Assembly: GCA_005784505.1 (NCBI GenBank)
Contig: VCAZ01000017.1
Span: forward strand, 496,001 to 560,000
DNA length: 64,000 nt
Source of the DNA: Bagarius yarrelli
Taxonomy: Eukaryota; Chordata; Actinopteri; Siluriformes; Sisoridae
Direction of reading: 5' to 3'
The notes below the pieces were generated by a model, which was not told the DNA's origin, made no database searches, and was given only the letters and a program-made list of their open reading frames with translations. Every line of letters starts with the position of its first letter. Within the stretch, counting starts at the first letter, position 1. Both the position numbers and the translations under genes were made by a program. This document shows, piece by piece, positions 41,101 to 47,100 of this stretch.

Positions 41101-44100
41101 GTGCATTCTTCATTAAAACTATAAACTGCTCCTTTTAGCTGTTCCCTTTTAGGGGTCGCCACAGCAATTCATCTGTCTCCACCTCACCCTATTCTCCACA
41201 TCTTCTTCACTCACACCCACTAACTTCATGTCTTTGTTTATCGCATTCATATACCTCCTCTTTGGTCTTCCTCTTTGCCTTCTGCCTGGTAGCTTCATTT
41301 CTAACATTCTCCTACCAATATATTAACTATCCCTCCTCTGTACATGTCCAAACCACCTCAACCTGACTTCCCTGACTTTCTCCCCAAAACATTTAACACT
41401 GTTCCACTTCCCTCCGTTTCATTCAAACACATGTACTTTGTCTTGCTACAAATGACTTTCATTCCTCTTCTCTCTAGAGCAAACCTCCACTTCTCCAGGT
41501 TTTCCTTCACCTGCAGATCACAATGTCATCTGCAAACATCACTGTCCAAGGAGATTCCTGTCCTGATCCATCACCACAGAAAACAAGAAGGGACTCATAG
41601 CCGATCCCTGATGCACTCCCACCTCCACTTTAAACTCCTCTGTCTGACCTATCACACACCTCCCTACTGTCCTGCTCCCCTCATACATATCCTGTACAAC
41701 CCTGGCATACTTCTCTGCTATTCCTGACTTTCTCATACATTACCACAGCTCTTTTGGTACCCTGTCATATGCTTTCTCCAGGTCTACAAAAACAGAATGC
41801 AGCCCCCTACGACCATCTCTGTACTTCTCCATAAGCATTCTTAGAGCAAAGATTGTGGGCATAAAGCCATACTGCTGCTCACAAATACCTACTTCCCTCC
41901 TTAACCTAGCTTCCACTACTCTTTCCCATACCTTTATTGTGTGGCTCATCAACTTTATGCTTCTGTAGTTGTTTGCAACTCTGCACATCACCCTTGTTCT
42001 TAAAGATAGGCACCAGTACACTTCTCCGTTCCTCAGGCATGTTCTCACTTACAGAAATCCTGTTAAACAATCTAGTAAGAAATTCCACTGCTGCCTCTCC
42101 TAGACATTTCCACACCTCTACCGGTATTTCATCAGGACCAACTGCCTTTCCTCTTTTCATCCTCTTCAAAGCCATCCTAACTTCACATTTACTAATCTTT
42201 TGAACTTTCTGCTCCACATTGTTTAACTCTTCTACCTTTCTCTCTCTCATTTTCCTAATTCATCAACACTTCAAAGTACTCCTTCCATCTTCTCTGTACA
42301 CTCTCCTCACTTTCCACCCTGTGAGCACCTTTCCATCTCAATCCTTAATAACCCTAACCTGCTGCAAATACTTTCCATCTCGATCCCCCTGCCTTGCTAA
42401 TCTGTACAAGTCCTTCTCTCCTTCTCTAGTGTTCAACCTAGTGTACAACTCATCATATGCCATCTGCTTGGCCCTAGCAACTTCAATCTTCACTCTGTGC
42501 TGCAAATCCTTGTATTCCTGTCTACTTTTCTCAGTCCTTTCCATGTCCCACTTCTTCTTGGCTAACCTCTTCCTCTATATACTATCCTGAACTTCCTCAT
42601 TCCACCACCAAGTCTCCTTATCTTCTTTCCTCCTTCCATATGACACACCTAGCACCTTTCTTCCTGTCTCCCTGATCACTTCTGCTGTAGTTTGCCATTC
42701 ATCTAGAAACACTAACTGACTCCCCAGAGCCTGTTTCACCTCCTGTCTAAATTCACCACAGTAGTCTTTCTTTTTCAGCCTCCACCACTTGGTTTTCGTC
42801 TCTACCTTTGATCTCTTCTTCTTCAAGACCAACATCTTCATCCTACACACCACCATTCTATGCTGTCTGGCTACACACTCTTTCACCACAACTTTACAGT
42901 CACTAATCTCTTTCAGATCGCTTCATCTACATAATATGCAAACTACCCGTGTGCTCCTTCCTCCGCTCTTATAAGTCACTATATGCTTCTCTCCCTGGAA
43001 ATAAAGTATTTACCACAGCCATCTTCATCCTCTTAGCAAAGTCTACTTTCATTTGTCCTTCACTGCTCCTTTCCCTGACTCCAAACCTTCCCAACACCTC
43101 CTCGTCAACTCCCTCACCAACATGTCCATTTAAGTCTGCACCTATGACTACTCTCTCCTTTGGAAATATTCACAATTAACTCATCTAACTCACTCCAGAA
43201 CCTCTCTTTCTCTTCTAACTCACAACCTACTTGTGGGGCATAACCACTTACAACATTCACCATCAGCCCTTCAATTTCTAACTTCATACTCTCACCTTGT
43301 CTAAAACTCTTTTCACCTCTAGAACATTCCTCACAAACTCCTCTTTCAGGATCACCCCTACCCTATTTCTCCTCCTATCCACATCATGATAAAACAACTT
43401 AAATCCCGATTCAATACTAAGAGCCTTGCTACTTTCATCTGGTCTTTTCCTGTCATTGTCCCAACATTGAGCATCCTTATTCTCAGTCCTACACTCCTTT
43501 TCTCTTCTTTTTTTTTGTCTATTTACATTTACTCCTCCTCCTCTCCTTCTTTGACCAATTAAACCTGGAATTAAAACAAAATGTGTGAAACACCACTCAT
43601 TTTCCAAGACCCGGCATTAGGACAAGAACTGAAATAATTACATTTCTATATGCCCTTAGGATTTTATTCTGGTTAAGCATTTTTATTCTGATTAGACTTT
43701 TTAATTAATTGTAATTAATACAATAGTCCATGTACAGGAAGCTACTGAAGAGACAATTCCAGCATATGAAAAATTACATAGATCTGCTATGTCTGTGTAT
43801 GTTATTTTTATAAAAGTATTAATGCAGTGGACACATTATTACTATTATACACATTATAAACAATTTAGCTGAATCTTTAACTAAATAAACATTACAGCAG
43901 CAACAGTGTTATGGGCACATATCACCTTACAGGAAAATAATGCTACATACACATTGCTCTCTCTTTCTTTTCAGCATACCAAGGAAAGACATCCATCAGT
44001 ACAGTGGGGACCTCCACATCAGCCTACAGGCTGAGTCTGGCCACCATGTCCCGCTCAAACACAGGGACAGGGACAGTGTGGGAGCAGGACAGCCAGCCTT

Positions 44101-47100
44101 CTCGCCAGCCCTCACAGGACACACTCAGCCGCACTGACGAGGAGGAGGAGGAAAGTAAAGCCAACCCTCCTCCATCTCCAGTTTATATTTTACAGAGAAA
44201 TGATATTCAATGTAATATTTTTGCTCACTATTAAAAACACACTGTATTTTGTCTTTTTTTAATCAAAAAAACTGTACTTTTAATATTATTTAGCAAACTA
44301 AGATGTTTACCATAAAGTAATCTTTTATTTACTTGCTCATTCACTGCTTATATATGGCGCTCATAGTATTTTCTTGTTATGCACTTTTCTTTCTTCTCCT
44401 TTTTCTTACTAGATGATTCTATTAGTATCCCTAGTGTGGTAAGTGAGCATGAAGCTTTCCTCCCCAGCTTAATTACGCAACGACGTTTCTCCAGCCATGC
44501 CACAGGCTCCTCTTCCACCCAGCCAGAACCGGGTCTAAGCACCATGCTGCCCAGTCACAGGTAAACTTCCTCACTTACACACCTGTTAACATTTTACAGT
44601 AACATTAAAGCATAAACAGTCAATCGTACAAACTCTGTCTCTTTAAGCCACTTTGATGGAGGTTTTATTTCTTTCATAGATCTGTACTTTTTGCTGGAGG
44701 TCACCACATTTTATATTAATCTATCTACATGTCATAATCAGATCTTTCCTTTAAAGAGAGAGCTGAATGCCAGCTGTGACTTGCATGCGTCTCCAGTCTT
44801 TCCCCTAACCTTGTTCCCTGCCCACTCTGCAGTGAACCCAATGTGCTAGATGAGTCCCAGGGGCTGCTGGAGGAGGGTTCCCTGTCACGGTACAGTGTCA
44901 CAGCCCTGTGTGTGCGGTGTCTCACTGTGTGTGTGCCAGGGATGGGCCCGCCTTTCCCTACTCATCACATTAACTGTCTCTATGGACAGCTCTCCTTGTC
45001 CCTTTCTTTTTTTTCCCCCCAACTACTCTTTCTGTCTCCTGTCCTCTAATTGGTTCTTTCTGTATGGACACTAATACTAAATGTCACTACTTACCGTCAC
45101 TGTGTAGTACTCATGTCATTTCCAGTGAGCATCATGGTGCCATGGTGTCCATTCATGTTTCAGGCTTTTTTTCACTGCACAAATTGGAGTTCCTTTCTGG
45201 GGTGCCAATCTTTGGGGCTGAGGTGTCTGGTCTGGCATGTGCAAATCAAAACAAATTAGATGACGTGTTCATTTAGTAAAGCATAATGTTTTGAATTAGT
45301 TAATACAGTTTCTTTATTACATTTATACAAATCTTTAAAAAAAAAAAATTGGGTGCAAGACCCTTCCCATACCAGCTCCTCTAAATCCCTGATGTGAATG
45401 ACATTGCAGGTTTCTAATCTGCAATTCATGTGTCATAATTTGTTGTTGTCCCTGTGTTTGATTAATGATGAGCCCTGGACTGTTAGGGGATTTGTGCAAT
45501 AAACACACTTCCTCTAAACTCTCCTGTGTTTCTAAAGGATTGAACAAGAATTGTGTTAACCTTTTTTTAATTGCCACTTCGCTCACATGCTGTACTATGG
45601 ATTCTTCTACAGAGTGGCAAGTGTCCAAAGCGAGCCAGGCCATCACAATCTTTTACTTCAGCCACCACTTGGTCGAAAAAGAGGTCTGAGGCAGGTGAGA
45701 GGGAACAAACGATTTTATGTAATCTGCCATCTTAGTGTTTTCAAGTGGTTTCCAGAGTATGCAAAACTTAACTTTATACATGCACATTATTATATGTTTT
45801 TGCACTTGTGTCAAAAGAGCCATAGCAATATATTGACTCAGAGTGTAGTTTTGAAAGAAACCAGGACTAAACAGTGGAGGGGGGGTTTCTTTTTTAGCTC
45901 CGTCGACCACTGCTATCCATCCCACGAATGCAGGATGAATGTCGTGGACGGCAAGGAGCCAGACTCTCAACCACTCGCAGGAGCATTCAGCCCAAAAGCA
46001 AAGCAGTTGATAGAGGTATGTATGTGTGTGGGACGCGGTAGCGCAGTGGTTAAGATGTTGGACTGTTAATTAGAAGAGCGTGGTTCAATTCCCAAGGCCC
46101 CTAACCTCCAATTGCTCAAAAAAAGATAAATGTAAGTCGCTCTGGATAAGGGTGTATGCCAAATGCTGTAGTCACTGTACCGTGTGACCAAAAAGTGACC
46201 GCTTGGCACTAACACAAGAGTTAGCATTTGATGTCATTTGGCAGATGCCCTTCATTCACAGTGACTTACACTTATCTCCTTTATATAAACAGTTAAGGGT
46301 TAAGAACCTTGTTCCAGTGTCATTACTTAACAGGGGTGGGATTTAACCTCACAACCATGCAATTAGTAGTCCATAGTCCTGACATCTGAGCTATCATTTC
46401 CCACTGAAAAATGGTGAGTAAACAGGGCTGTGAAAAAAAAAATTCCTTTTGTATGTTTAATCAAAGGTCAATTTCCTCCAGTAGCACACAGTGACCAAAA
46501 GAGATCAGTCACCTTCACTGAATCCCAGGAAGCTTCTGGAAAGTCTTCTGCATCTACACCCACAGCAAGCACTGCTCTGCTGGGTGCACCTGGAAGCAGA
46601 AGACCTAGCCACTCCCTTACACCTCCTGCTTCTTCTGAGACTCTATCACCCATCATCAGAGCTGATCAGCACATCCCAGCACACACACAGGTGGGGCTTC
46701 CTCTATCTATTTTACTTTGATTAATGTATCGCTAAAAAAGTGACTTAATCCAAAGATTTTTCAGCTTGCTGAGTGTTTTTTGGGTTTCTGTAGAATTGAA
46801 ATGAAATTCTATGCAGTTTTATATATTGTATAGTACGGTAGCTTTATAGTAGCTTTATTCCCTCCTCTGCTAAATATCACATAAGCCAATCAGCAGAGTA
46901 ATCAAGAATGAGTGACAGGTTTGTAGGCGTTTCGAAATTTAAAGCTAAATAAATTTAAAGCTAAAATCTTTCAATTCACATGAGCCAATATTAGAATTGA
47001 AAGTTTTTAACTTTAAATTTATTCAAATTAAAAAAATGTAATTTGGGTTGTACCTTGACAAAGGCTTGACAATGGAAGTGATACCGCTCTTGGGATAAAA

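Noticed and set aside
41740..42250. Functional reverse transcriptase gene
   Set aside because: RT motifs are clear but interrupted by frameshifts and stops along the whole element.
45587..46069. 160-codon open frame across exons 46-47
   Set aside because: Only parts at 45613-45694 and 45898-46015 are unc80 exons, the second in its own frame; the rest is intron read-through into a SINE.
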